Origin: Sphingorhabdus sp. EL138 | GTDB lineage: Bacteria; Pseudomonadota; Alphaproteobacteria; Sphingomonadales; Sphingomonadaceae | Assembly: GCF_900258045.1 (NCBI RefSeq) | Contig: NZ_OGVD01000001.1 | Span: 477,001-541,000 of the forward strand | Reading direction: 5' to 3' | Length of the DNA stretch: 64,000 bases | Shown: piece by piece, positions 23,725 through 32,459 of the stretch | Layout of the letters: every line of letters begins with the position of its first letter | How positions within the stretch are numbered: the first letter of the stretch is position 1 | Notes under the pieces: model-generated | The model's input: only the letters and a program-made list of their open reading frames with translations | Database searches by the model: none | Told to the model about the DNA's origin: nothing | Program-made: the position numbers and the translations under genes

Positions 23725-24669
23725 ATGGAAGTTTTGCGTACGCCCGATGAGTGTTTTGATGGTCTTGCTGACTATCCATTTTCGCCTAACTATGTTGATG
23801 TGTCAGATACCGAAGGCGGAAGCCTACGCCTACACTATGTGGATGAGGGGGCTCGTGACGGCCAGCCTGTTGTAATGATCCATGGCAATCCGACATGGTC
23901 CTATATGTGGCGCAAGCTGATCCCCGTTCTGGCCGGGAATGGGTATCGCGCCATCGCCATCGACCTGATCGGCATGGGGCGTTCGGACAAGCCCACCAAG
24001 ATGAAGGATTATACGATCCCGCGCCATCAAGCGTGGGTGGAGGAAGCGATCTTCGACAAGCTGGATCTGAAAGGTGCCCATTTTATCCTACATGACTGGG
24101 GAGGGATTATCGGCCTGCGTGCGATTGCAGACAATCAGGACCGCGTTGCCAGCGTCATTATGTCGAACACGGGCTTTCCTGTGCTGGATCCCGACGAACC
24201 GATTGCGACAATGACGCGTCCGGGCGCAAAGATGCTGCGCCAATTCCAGCTCTACATCCGTTTTAAGAAGAATTGGCAGCATTGGAAAACGCTTAGCAAT
24301 ATTGCCCTAACCAACATGCCAAAGGCCGATGTTGCCGGCTTTGCAGCGCCCTACCCTCATAAGAAATATCTAACCGGCAACCGCCAGTTCACACAGATGC
24401 TGCCGACCCGGAACGACAACCCGATGCTGACCGAAAACTGGCACGCGTTGCAAAAACTCAAAAGCTTTGAAAAGCCGTTCCTCAATCTATTCTCAGACAA
24501 GGATCAGATCGCTCCAAAAGGCTTCAATAGCGTGCGGCCTATCATTCCGGGCACCCGGAACTATGAACCGGTCATCCTCAAAGGCGGTTCTCATTTCCTG
24601 CTTGAGGATGTGCCACAGGAATATGCCGCCGAGGCGTTGAAATTTCTTAAATCAGTGGAGACCAACTGA
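23725..24669 (+). CDS. Haloalkane dehalogenase-like alpha/beta hydrolase (DhlA subfamily), copy 2
   Basis: 314 residues, close to DhlA in length. Nucleophile Asp124 with Trp125 in HDWGG, acid Asp260 in SDKDQIA and base His290 in GGSHFLLED; these positions nearly coincide with the DhlA triad D124/D260/H289 as I recall it. The N-terminus LRTPDECFDGLADYPF and HGNPTWSYMWRKL also fit HLD-I. It would convert an alkyl halide to an alcohol plus halide in the cytosol. It is paralogous to the gene at 18622 but clearly diverged in the cap (about 155-230), suggesting a different substrate range. Tightly packed between the reductase and the DUF2855 gene. Confidence 0.9.
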   Translation: MEVLRTPDECFDGLADYPFSPNYVDVSDTEGGSLRLHYVDEGARDGQPVVMIHGNPTWSYMWRKLIPVLAGNGYRAIAIDLIGMGRSDKPTKMKDYTIPRHQAWVEEAIFDKLDLKGAHFILHDWGGIIGLRAIADNQDRVASVIMSNTGFPVLDPDEPIATMTRPGAKMLRQFQLYIRFKKNWQHWKTLSNIALTNMPKADVAGFAAPYPHKKYLTGNRQFTQMLPTRNDNPMLTENWHALQKLKSFEKPFLNLFSDKDQIAPKGFNSVRPIIPGTRNYEPVILKGGSHFLLEDVPQEYAAEALKFLKSVETN

Positions 24670-24670
24670 A

Positions 24671-25756
24671 ATGACCAAAGTCACCGAGCTACGGGTAACC
24701 CGCGACAAATTGCGCGAAACAAAGGTTGTCGAAAGCGACCAAAAGCCGCTTGAAGACGGGCAGATTCGTGTTGCCGTCGACAAGATGGGGCTGACGGCGA
24801 ATAATGTCAGTTATGCCGTTTCTGGCGAAGCGATTGGTTATTGGAAATATTTCCCGGCGGAAGGTGAATGGGGCAAAGTCCCCGGCTGGGCGATGGGAGA
24901 TGTGGTCGAATCACGCAGCGACGCCATTTCTGAAGGCGAACGGCTATATGGTTTCTTCCCGATGGCCAGCGAGGTGATCCTGGAACCCGGTCGCACGGCA
25001 GATGATTTCTTTATGGATGAGGCGCCGCACCGCGCTGAGCTTCCCGCGCTCTACAATCAATATCGCCGAACACGGGGCGAACCGGACTTCCTTCTCGCGC
25101 TTGAAAATGAGCGCTGCTTGCTTTTCCCGCTCTTCGTCACTTCCTTCGTTCTCTATGACTATTTGATCGACAATGATTTCTTCGGTGCGCAGCAGGTTAT
25201 TATCGGTTCGGTATCATCGAAGACCGGCTTTGGTCTGGCCCATCTACTCAAGAACGATCCCGCGGTGAGTCAAAAAGTTGTGGGCCTGACATCATCCGGC
25301 AACGTGGGTTTCGTCGAAAGCCTCGATTGTTGCGATCAGATTGTGACCTATGGCGATGAAGGCGAGATTGAAGCGAGTCTTCCATCTGCTTGGGTTGATA
25401 TGTCGGGGGATGGCCCGCTCACTGGCAAGTTACATCGACTATTGGGCGACAACATGGTTGAAAGTTGCATAGTCGGTGCAACCCACTGGGAGGCTGAGCG
25501 CAAACGCGACAAGGACTTGCCCGGTGCGGTGCCCACTTTCTTCTTTGCCCCCGGGCACATTGCCAAACGCGACGCCGAATGGGGGGCAGGCGAAATCTGG
25601 CGACGCGGTTCTGAGGCCGGCGCCGAGATCGCCAAATCGGTTTCAGACCAGATAACGATCGAGAAGATATCGGGTGCGCACGAAATCGCCTCGATCTGGA
25701 AGCAGATGCTTGATAACAATGTCTCACCCAGCCGCGGCATCATGATTTCAATCTGA
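24671..25756 (+). CDS. DUF2855-family protein
   Basis: 361 residues with the layout of a degenerate medium-chain reductase: an N-terminal domain (ELRVTRDKLRETKVV, MGLTANNVSYAVSGE, YWKYFP) then a Rossmann-like half (VIIGSVSSKTGFGLAHLL, VGLTSSGNVGFVESLDCCDQIVTY). These features match DUF2855, whose members sit beside catabolic genes and have no proven reaction. It starts one base after the dehalogenase 2 stop, so it is in the same operon and translationally linked. An NAD(P)-dependent reductase or carbonyl-handling role is likely. Confidence 0.82.
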   Translation: MTKVTELRVTRDKLRETKVVESDQKPLEDGQIRVAVDKMGLTANNVSYAVSGEAIGYWKYFPAEGEWGKVPGWAMGDVVESRSDAISEGERLYGFFPMASEVILEPGRTADDFFMDEAPHRAELPALYNQYRRTRGEPDFLLALENERCLLFPLFVTSFVLYDYLIDNDFFGAQQVIIGSVSSKTGFGLAHLLKNDPAVSQKVVGLTSSGNVGFVESLDCCDQIVTYGDEGEIEASLPSAWVDMSGDGPLTGKLHRLLGDNMVESCIVGATHWEAERKRDKDLPGAVPTFFFAPGHIAKRDAEWGAGEIWRRGSEAGAEIAKSVSDQITIEKISGAHEIASIWKQMLDNNVSPSRGIMISI

Positions 25757-25781
25757 CAATATTCAACAAAGGAAACCAGCC

Positions 25782-26084
25782 ATGCGCCTTTCGATTCCGG
25801 TATCATTTTTCGCCCTGACCATTGCGTCTCCGGCCCTCGCGCTCAACGCCGCCGCGGACAGGACGGCTGCCCAGGAAAATTTCAGTCAGGCCGATGGCAA
25901 TGAGGACGGCCAGCTGACAAAGTCGGAGTTTCGGAAATTCATCAATGCCAATGCGGCCGACGATATTGGCCGGGCATCGACGATCAAGCGTTTCGGTGCC
26001 TATGACAGGGCTTTTGAAAGAGTAGACGCGAACAAGGATGGCCTTGTAACTCCAAAAGAACTCGCGGCTTCACAAGGGAAATAA
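25782..26084 (+). CDS. Exported EF-hand protein
   Basis: 100 residues with a signal peptide ending near ALALN. Two EF-hand calcium loops are visible: ADGNEDGQLTKSEF and VDANKDGLVTPKEL, both with Asp/Asn at positions 1, 3 and 5 and the closing acidic residue at 12. It is probably a periplasmic calcium-binding protein. It lies 25 bases after the DUF2855 gene behind AAAGGAAACC, and four bases before the GST gene. Its role in a catabolic operon is unclear. Confidence 0.82.
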   Translation: MRLSIPVSFFALTIASPALALNAAADRTAAQENFSQADGNEDGQLTKSEFRKFINANAADDIGRASTIKRFGAYDRAFERVDANKDGLVTPKELAASQGK

Positions 26085-26088
26085 TGTC

Positions 26089-26706
26089 ATGACACTCAAA
26101 CTGCACTTTGCCCCGAACAGCCGGGCCAGCCGGATCAGCTGGCTGCTTGAAGAGCTGGAACTGCCCTATGAGCTTAACGCTATGGCTTTTCATCCCAAGG
26201 ATCTGAAATCGGATGAGCATCGCGGTCGCCATCCGCTAGGCCGCATTCCCGTGCTCGAAGATGGCGATGTGTCGATTTACGAGTCTGGCGCGATTGTGGA
26301 ATATATCCTCGAGCGCCACAAAAACGGTGGTTTGAAACCGGCGGTCGATGATCCGAACTACCCCTATTACCTGCAATGGTTTCACTATTGCGAAGGTATG
26401 GTGATGCCGCCGGTCAACACCATCGTGGTTCACACATTATTGCTGCCGCCCGATCGACAGGACGAAACCGTGCGTGAGCAGGCCAAGCGCCTGCTGACCA
26501 AGGCTTGGAAACCGGTGGACGAAGCCCTGGAAGGCAAGGATTATCTAATCGGTGATTTTTCCGGAGCCGATATCATGCTCGGCCATGCGGCATTTATGAG
26601 CAACCGCCTGGGCTGCGTGACCGATGATATGTCGAACCTGAAGGCCTATGTGCAGCGGATTACTGAAAGACCGGCCTTTGCCAAGGCGATTATAATGGGA
26701 ACCTAG
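26089..26706 (+). CDS. Glutathione S-transferase family protein
   Basis: 205 residues, canonical length. The N-terminal thioredoxin domain has LHFAPNSRASRISWLLEELE (Ser near residue 14 as possible catalytic residue), GRIPVLEDGDVSIYESGAIVEYI with the glutathione-binding ES motif, and a helical C-terminal domain with LIGDFSGADIMLGHAAF, the GST N-cap box and hydrophobic staple. A cytosolic glutathione-conjugating or thiolytic dehalogenating role is possible. It closes the five-gene unit that starts at 22711 and is convergent with the 26716 gene. Confidence 0.9.
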   Translation: MTLKLHFAPNSRASRISWLLEELELPYELNAMAFHPKDLKSDEHRGRHPLGRIPVLEDGDVSIYESGAIVEYILERHKNGGLKPAVDDPNYPYYLQWFHYCEGMVMPPVNTIVVHTLLLPPDRQDETVREQAKRLLTKAWKPVDEALEGKDYLIGDFSGADIMLGHAAFMSNRLGCVTDDMSNLKAYVQRITERPAFAKAIIMGT

Positions 26707-26715
26707 GCTAGAGAC

Positions 26716-27417
26716 CTAATCCCCAAAAAGCGAATAGCGCGGGCCTCTTGGCTTGGGAGTTTTATGTTCCTCTGGCAATTTGCAAAGCCGGTTCATTTTG
26801 GTGGTCGATCCATCGGCATATTCCCACACCAGCTGCTTGCCATCCATATAGCGGCGCACAACCACCGGACCCCAGCCGAAGACATTGAAATCCAGCTTCC
26901 CATCCCGCCATTTCATGCTGGCAGAGGTCCGGTTGCAATATTCCTTTTCACCGATGGTAAACAGCACCGAGCCTTCAGTGTCGTTTGAATTGAAACCGCC
27001 AGTTTTGTTAGTCCCGGAATCGTGGATAATCCCGGCAGCGGTTATGACCGTGCGGTCGCCGCATTGCTCGACACGCTCAAGATGGCCGATCTTGGCATTC
27101 TCATCACCGCCCACACCAATCCACAGTCCGCGCATATCGTCCGCACCCTCGACAAGGGGCTCGGTACATTCTGCCAATACGGGAAGCGGGAAATGATCAT
27201 AGGCACAGCCCGGTGTATTCCCTTTGGCGATGTCCGCCGCCATTTTTCCGCTGCCATCAAGTTCGAGCATTTCGCAATAGTTGATGGTGCTGCCGTCTCC
27301 TGCCAGCGTCGCCGGATCTATGGTGAGCGGCGGGCGCGGCGAGAAAAAGGCTAGCCAGAACAGGAATAGGAACAACAGCAGCAAAGTGCCTGAGATACGG
27401 AGCGTCCATTTTTTCAT
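26716..27417 (-). CDS. Uncharacterised membrane-anchored or exported protein
   Basis: 233 residues. A strongly hydrophobic N-terminus (ISGTLLLLFLFLFWLAFF) is an anchor or signal, followed by a soluble, Cys-containing region (NYCEML, PGCAYDH, AECTEPL, VEQCGDR, KEYCNRTS, NRLCKL) suited to disulfides in the periplasm. No known family is recognised. ATG at 27417 is preceded by AGGA with suitable spacing. It lies 13 bases after the sulfatase 2 gene and ends the operon that begins at 30515, so it probably serves the same process. Confidence 0.72.
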   Translation of the reverse strand: MKKWTLRISGTLLLLFLFLFWLAFFSPRPPLTIDPATLAGDGSTINYCEMLELDGSGKMAADIAKGNTPGCAYDHFPLPVLAECTEPLVEGADDMRGLWIGVGGDENAKIGHLERVEQCGDRTVITAAGIIHDSGTNKTGGFNSNDTEGSVLFTIGEKEYCNRTSASMKWRDGKLDFNVFGWGPVVVRRYMDGKQLVWEYADGSTTKMNRLCKLPEEHKTPKPRGPRYSLFGD

Positions 27418-27430
27418 ATATCATTCCTGT

Positions 27431-29230
27431 TCATTCTGATCTGCGCCTAGCGCGCGCATAAAGGCCAGCTGGAACTATGATCAGCAGCAAAAGGATGCCG
27501 ATCAGGATCGCAGGCCCCGCCTGTTCGCGCAGTCCGTTGAGAGCGACTTGCTGCTGCGCGTTGAAGCCCTTTGGAACCGGGAGCACACCATTTTCTTTCG
27601 TGTACCGGACATAGGCATTAAGCATTTCCTGAAAGCGCTTCGGTTCGCTTTTTGACAGATCCCGCGTTTCACCGGGGTCATCGACAATATTGTACAGATA
27701 CCATTGCCCATCGCCCACTGGGCCCCGGTTGAGAACGATCTTGTAATCCCCCTGAAACAGCGCGCTGTTTCCACCCAGTTCATAGCCAATCAGCTCATCT
27801 GCACCGTAAATTCGGTCCTGCTCACCGTTGATCAAGGGAACAAGGCTGCGTCCAATCATTGGTTCAACCTTCCGCCCTCCATAACGCAGGGTACCAAATC
27901 GCGGTTGAAGTTTTTCCACTCCCGCCAGCTCGAGGATCGTGGGCGCTATATCGGTGGCAAAACTGAAAGCTCGGGTCATGACGGATTGCGATGGCAGGCT
28001 TTCTCCCGCAATGATCAGCGGCACGCGCATGCCACCTTCGCCAGAATAGAATTTATAATAAGACAAAGGCGATGCAGCCGCGCTGGCGAAGCTGGGGCCG
28101 ATGCTGTTGAAACTGCCTTTGAGGCCCAGTGTTTCATAGTCATTTTCATATCCCTGCCTGGCCAGCACAAATCTGGTCGCAACGGCATCGGGATCGGCTG
28201 GTCCGCTCGGTTCGGCGCCGTTATCAGAGGTGAAAACGAATATTGTATTTTCATATTCGCCAATGTCTTTGAGATAAGCGATCAGGCGGCCAATGTGAAA
28301 ATCCATTGCCTCGACCATCGCTGCATAGACCGCCATGCGTTTGGCCTGATATTTTTTCTGTTTTGGCGTGAGTTTGTTCCAGTCCGCCGTGGTTTGCATA
28401 TCAACCATCGCGCTATTCCCCGGAACCAGGCCGAGCTCAACGGCTTTCAGATAACGCTGTCGCCGTAACTGGTCCCAACCGCCATTATAGGTTTCCATAT
28501 AGCGATCGATAAATTCCTGCGGCGCCTGTACTGGTAGATGCACGGCCTGAAACGGAACATAGGCCAGAAACGGTGCGCCATCGCCCGCATTTTCATCGAT
28601 AAACTCTATGGTCTTGTCGATCAGAAATCGCGAGGAATAGAAATCATCGGGCAGTGTTGTCCGTTTGCCATCGGCAAACCAGTTGGCCTGCTCATAGATT
28701 GGCAGATAGGGTTTCTGTTCCCAATTATCCGCGCCGGAATCGGCCATGATAAAGCTGCGCTCAAATCCCCGTGCGCTGGGCAGCAGGTCCGGCGTCATCC
28801 CCAGATGCCATTTGCCGGCGATATAGGTGTGGTAGCCCTGATCCTGCAAAAACGTCGCAATAGTCACGACATTGTGGCCCAGAACGCCGCGATAATGGGA
28901 GTATTGTGTCTGCTCGGGCGGGAGCATTTCAGGGATATTCGGAACCCCCGCCCGATGACTATCAACACCGGTCAGCAGCATCGCACGCGAGGGCGCGCAG
29001 CTGCCTGCGGTATGATAGTTGGAAAAGCGCAAGCCCTTGGCCGCTAGCACAGATATGGTCGGCGTGTTAATCTCGCTGCCATAAGGTGCAGTGTCGGTGA
29101 AACCGAGATCATCGGCGAGGATGAAAACTATATTGGGCGGGGAAGTTTGGGCACTGACGGCAGTGCCTAAAACCGTCAAAAGCGCACTGGCCAGAGCTAC
29201 GCGGAAAAGATTGAAAATGATCTTCTTCAT
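27431..29230 (-). CDS. Sulfatase 2 with signal peptide and C-terminal membrane anchor
   Basis: 599 residues. A cleavable signal peptide (to about AVSAQ) is followed by DDLGFTDTAPYGSEI for metal binding, the CxPSR motif GSCAPSR with Cys78 as the formylglycine precursor, and further conserved blocks YIAGKWHLG and TSDNGAEP. It ends with one hydrophobic helix and a basic RARRRSE tail, so it is a periplasmic enzyme held in the inner membrane. It would cleave a sulfate ester; the substrate is unknown. The layout differs from the 13307 sulfatase, so they are not recent duplicates. ATG overlaps the upstream gene stop (ATGA, 29227-29230). Confidence 0.95.
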   Translation of the reverse strand: MKKIIFNLFRVALASALLTVLGTAVSAQTSPPNIVFILADDLGFTDTAPYGSEINTPTISVLAAKGLRFSNYHTAGSCAPSRAMLLTGVDSHRAGVPNIPEMLPPEQTQYSHYRGVLGHNVVTIATFLQDQGYHTYIAGKWHLGMTPDLLPSARGFERSFIMADSGADNWEQKPYLPIYEQANWFADGKRTTLPDDFYSSRFLIDKTIEFIDENAGDGAPFLAYVPFQAVHLPVQAPQEFIDRYMETYNGGWDQLRRQRYLKAVELGLVPGNSAMVDMQTTADWNKLTPKQKKYQAKRMAVYAAMVEAMDFHIGRLIAYLKDIGEYENTIFVFTSDNGAEPSGPADPDAVATRFVLARQGYENDYETLGLKGSFNSIGPSFASAAASPLSYYKFYSGEGGMRVPLIIAGESLPSQSVMTRAFSFATDIAPTILELAGVEKLQPRFGTLRYGGRKVEPMIGRSLVPLINGEQDRIYGADELIGYELGGNSALFQGDYKIVLNRGPVGDGQWYLYNIVDDPGETRDLSKSEPKRFQEMLNAYVRYTKENGVLPVPKGFNAQQQVALNGLREQAGPAILIGILLLLIIVPAGLYARARRRSE

Positions 29231-29631
29231 TCCGGTTTTTGCGGGTGATCAGCAGTCAGTTTTTTCGCTGCAACGAGCAACAATGTACCGATCACAATCT
29301 CCGGAACAATGAACTGCATCATCAAAGAGGCTCCGTGAAAAAGCCAGGCCAGGGTCCGGAATATGGCGGCGGCAAAAACCAGTATCGCCCCTGCCAAAAA
29401 CCATTCGCGCTTTTTGGTCACCAGACCAAGCAACACAAACAGCCCCAGACCGATAAAGAATGCGCCAATATCACCGATTTGACTGCTAAGAGCTGCGCCG
29501 TTGAACAAAGACATGTTGAACGCTTCGGCAGCGCCCGACGGAGCGACGGCCCAGCGCAGTCCTGTAACAAGAAAATTCACCGCAATCAGACCGGTCAGCA
29601 CCCAAAGGGCGGTGCGCAGATGCTTTTTCAT
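29227..29631 (-). CDS. Small four-span membrane protein (DUF4345-like)
   Basis: 134 residues with four predicted helices and a Lys-rich cytosolic tail. The pattern (helix, short loop with NMSLFNGAALSSQIGDIGAFFIGLGLF, helix, helix) resembles DUF4345-type small membrane proteins; I am not sure of the family. It overlaps both neighbours by ATGA (29628-29631 with the DJ-1 gene, 29227-29230 with sulfatase 2), so all three are strictly coupled in translation. Confidence 0.72.
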   Translation of the reverse strand: MKKHLRTALWVLTGLIAVNFLVTGLRWAVAPSGAAEAFNMSLFNGAALSSQIGDIGAFFIGLGLFVLLGLVTKKREWFLAGAILVFAAAIFRTLAWLFHGASLMMQFIVPEIVIGTLLLVAAKKLTADHPQKPE

Positions 29632-30515
29632 TCTGTCGTTTCCTCATTTTCGGGTACCGGGGCGGCAGGCAGATTTGAGATGATCCCCATCATCCTGTGG
29701 GCGGTGACATGGCCGCTATTCTGATTCTGTCCGGTCACAAAACGCTTCTCATCATCCACAACTACATAGGTCGCAAACACGTCACGAAAGGCGGTCCGGC
29801 TTTCATACAGCGCACCCGCCTTGCGAAGCTCCGTTTCGGGATGCATCGGGGTCATGTTGATACCCAGTTCCTTGACCTGTTTGTCGCTGACACCGGTCAT
29901 TTTCCGGCCAGCGATTATGGCGTTCCCGCCCTCGTCCTTGGCTTTGATCAACCCCAGTGCCCCGTGACAGACGGAACCAATTATCGGCCTTCCGGCAAGA
30001 TAGGCTTCGCTGATTTTCTCTCCCAGCTTTTCGGAATAGCCAAGATCATAAGCCGCACCCCAGCCGCCCGATATGAAGATTGCATCATATTGTGTGAAAT
30101 CCAGATCATCGATTTTGATGCTGTTCTTGATCTTGCCCTGAAGGACCGGGTCTTCCAGATAACGTTTGTCCTCGGCCGTGATAACCATCCGGCCAAGGGT
30201 CTGTGGATCAACGGGAATTACGCCGCCCTTGATGCTCGCAACGTCCACATCCATCCCGGCGTCGAGAAAACCATAATAGGGATGGGTAAACTCCGATGCC
30301 ATAACCCCGGTGGGGTCGCCCGTCGTCTCACCCGGATTGTTGAGCACGCCATGATTGGTGGCGATGATGAGCGCCTTTTTGCCGGGCAGTTTGTAGGTTG
30401 GCCCGTCATAATCAGGATGCATTCCGAGCGCGTGCACGATGGACGGAGCAGCCATCACCAATATGACCACAGTTAGGGTCAACACGCCAAAGATGGTAAG
30501 CAATTTCTTTTTCAT
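29628..30515 (-). CDS. DJ-1/PfpI-family protein with N-terminal signal/anchor
   Basis: 295 residues. The N-terminal hydrophobic segment (LLTIFGVLTLTVVILVMAA) is a signal or anchor. The glutamine-amidotransferase-like fold has IFISGGWGAAYDL and the nucleophile elbow GSVCHGALGL with Cys183-His184. Relatives include Hsp31-type glyoxalase III and uncharacterised hydrolases; the periplasmic location is unusual for this family. ATG at 30515 was preferred over 30527 because GAGG is spaced six bases from it. First gene of a four-gene operon with sulfatase 2, facing operator copy 7. Confidence 0.85.
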   Translation of the reverse strand: MKKKLLTIFGVLTLTVVILVMAAPSIVHALGMHPDYDGPTYKLPGKKALIIATNHGVLNNPGETTGDPTGVMASEFTHPYYGFLDAGMDVDVASIKGGVIPVDPQTLGRMVITAEDKRYLEDPVLQGKIKNSIKIDDLDFTQYDAIFISGGWGAAYDLGYSEKLGEKISEAYLAGRPIIGSVCHGALGLIKAKDEGGNAIIAGRKMTGVSDKQVKELGINMTPMHPETELRKAGALYESRTAFRDVFATYVVVDDEKRFVTGQNQNSGHVTAHRMMGIISNLPAAPVPENEETTE

Positions 30516-30561
30516 GGCGGGCCTCATGGTTAGAGATACTCTTGACGGCCATCATCTAATA

Positions 30562-30578
30562 TGACACAACTAGTGTCA
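30562..30578. promoter_or_regulatory. Operator copy 7 (divergent DJ-1/sulfatase and acyl-CoA synthetase promoters)
   Basis: TGACACAACTAGTGTCA, perfect 6-bp arms TGACAC/GTGTCA and a full match to TGRCAY-N5-RTGYCA. It lies in the 138-base divergent region, 46 bases from the minus-strand start and 75 from the plus-strand start, so it could control both units. Confidence 0.7.
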
Positions 30579-30653
30579 ATATAATATTTCCTCTCATAAT
30601 TTCCTCAGTTGACGCTAAACAGTTTCTTCCATGAAAATTCTGGAGATTGAAAA

Positions 30654-32432
30654 ATGCTGAAAAGCTTCAAGAGAAATTTTGTTTTTGCCAGACGCGTTTC
30701 CAGTGTTCTACGCAGCATAAAGGACTTGCAGCCGGACTCGCCTGTAACAATGGCCGATGAGTTTGAAGCCACAGTCGATCGTTCGCCGGATACCACCGTT
30801 TTCGTCTTTGAAGGACAAACTCTAACATATCGCGCTTTTGATGAGCGCGCTAATCAGATTGCCAACTGGGCCATCGAGCAAGGTTTTCAATCTGGCGACA
30901 CCGTTGCGTTGATTATGGAAAATCGCCCGGATTTTGTGGCGACCTGGTTCGGCCTATCGAAAATCGGTGTGATTACTGCGTTGATCAATACCAATCTGGA
31001 AGGTGTCGGGCTCAAGCATTGCGTCGGCATTGTGGACAGCAAGGCAATTATTGCAGCCGGCGTTCAGGCCGAGCGAGCCGAAGCCATAAGGGATACGCTT
31101 GCTGATGACATGGTGATCTGGGACTTTGACGGCAAAATAGGAAAAAACCTGCAAACCCAACTTGCAAAGCACAGCACAGATCGCCCCGATCCGGCAATTC
31201 GTTCGCATATTCGCGGTTCTGACACTTGTCTGTATATTTATACATCGGGCACCACTGGTCTGCCAAAAGCGGCAAAAATCACGCAGATGCGCATCCGCGG
31301 TACATCGCGTACAGCGATTGCGTTAAGCGGAGTTAAAGCCGGAGACCGCGTCTATAATGTTCTCCCGCTGTATCATATTACCGGCGGAGGCATGGGCATT
31401 ACCGGCCCGCTTTACGTGGGCGCAACCGTTATATTGCGGCGCAAATTTTCAGCCTCCGCTTTTTGGGATGACGCGACCGACAATGGTGCGAACCTGTTCG
31501 TTTATATTGGTGAGCTGTGCCGCTATTTGGTCAATGCTGAACCGCACCCCAAAGAAACAAGCCATCAACTGCGCGCCGGTTTTGGCAACGGCTTGCGTGG
31601 TGACGTTTGGCGATCCTTCATTGATCGGTTCCAGATCTCAACCATGCACGAGATTTATGGCTCAACGGAGGGCAATGTCGCATTCGTCAATTTTGACGGA
31701 AAAATTGGAGCCGTCGGCCAGATGCCCAAATGGATTGAAAAGAAGATGGGTGTTGCTTTTGTGAAATTTGATGTCGTCGAAGAACAGCCTATCCGCGACG
31801 CAAACGGATTTTGCATCAAGACAGATACTGATGAACCCGGTGAGGCTCTTGGGCGAATTGGGACCAGCGGGCGCGAGTCATTTTCGGGCTATCATGAAAA
31901 GAAAGCCACCGAATCCAAAATTCTTACCAATGTTTTTGAACCCGGCGACCGCTGGTTTCGAACCGGAGACCTCATGCGCCGTGATGCCGAAGGCTATGTC
32001 TATTTTGTTGACCGTATCGGTGACACATTTCGCTGGAAAGGGGAGAATGTAGCAACAAACGAAGTTTGTGATGCTTTATCCAAATATCCGGGCATTGATC
32101 TCGCCAACGTGTACGGTGTGGAGGTTCCTGAAACAGAGGGGCGTGCGGGCATGGCGGCCATCACCGCAGGCAAAGGATTTGATATTGGCGGGCTGCGTGA
32201 GCATTTGGCAGCGCATCTTCCAGTTTATGCAATACCGCTGTTCATCCGCATTCAGCCGGAAGCAGAGACCACTGGTACGTTTAAATTCCGCAAGGTTGAG
32301 CTGGTGAAGGAAGGCTTTGATATTGATGCAGTGAACGATCCGATTTGGTTCCTTGAACCGGGACAACAGGACTTCATCGAACTCGGTGCCGACCAGCATG
32401 ACCGCATCAACAATGGTGGCTATCGCTTCTAA
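30654..32432 (+). CDS. Long-chain acyl-CoA synthetase, FATP/VLCS type
   Basis: 592 residues of the ANL adenylating family. The phosphate-binding P-loop YTSGTTGLPK is at 196-205. YGSTEGNVAFVNFDG, FRTGDLMRRDAEGYVYFVDR and the GDTFRWKGENVATNEV hinge follow; these last features and RGDVW are characteristic of the SLC27/very-long-chain acyl-CoA synthetase branch rather than FadD. It activates a fatty or other hydrophobic carboxylic acid with ATP and CoA at the membrane. A short N-terminal basic-hydrophobic stretch could associate with membrane. Divergent from the DJ-1/sulfatase operon across operator copy 7. It likely feeds the pathway product into beta-oxidation. Confidence 0.92.
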   Translation: MLKSFKRNFVFARRVSSVLRSIKDLQPDSPVTMADEFEATVDRSPDTTVFVFEGQTLTYRAFDERANQIANWAIEQGFQSGDTVALIMENRPDFVATWFGLSKIGVITALINTNLEGVGLKHCVGIVDSKAIIAAGVQAERAEAIRDTLADDMVIWDFDGKIGKNLQTQLAKHSTDRPDPAIRSHIRGSDTCLYIYTSGTTGLPKAAKITQMRIRGTSRTAIALSGVKAGDRVYNVLPLYHITGGGMGITGPLYVGATVILRRKFSASAFWDDATDNGANLFVYIGELCRYLVNAEPHPKETSHQLRAGFGNGLRGDVWRSFIDRFQISTMHEIYGSTEGNVAFVNFDGKIGAVGQMPKWIEKKMGVAFVKFDVVEEQPIRDANGFCIKTDTDEPGEALGRIGTSGRESFSGYHEKKATESKILTNVFEPGDRWFRTGDLMRRDAEGYVYFVDRIGDTFRWKGENVATNEVCDALSKYPGIDLANVYGVEVPETEGRAGMAAITAGKGFDIGGLREHLAAHLPVYAIPLFIRIQPEAETTGTFKFRKVELVKEGFDIDAVNDPIWFLEPGQQDFIELGADQHDRINNGGYRF

Positions 32433-32459
32433 TCTTCCTCAGTCGAAAGAACTGCATCA

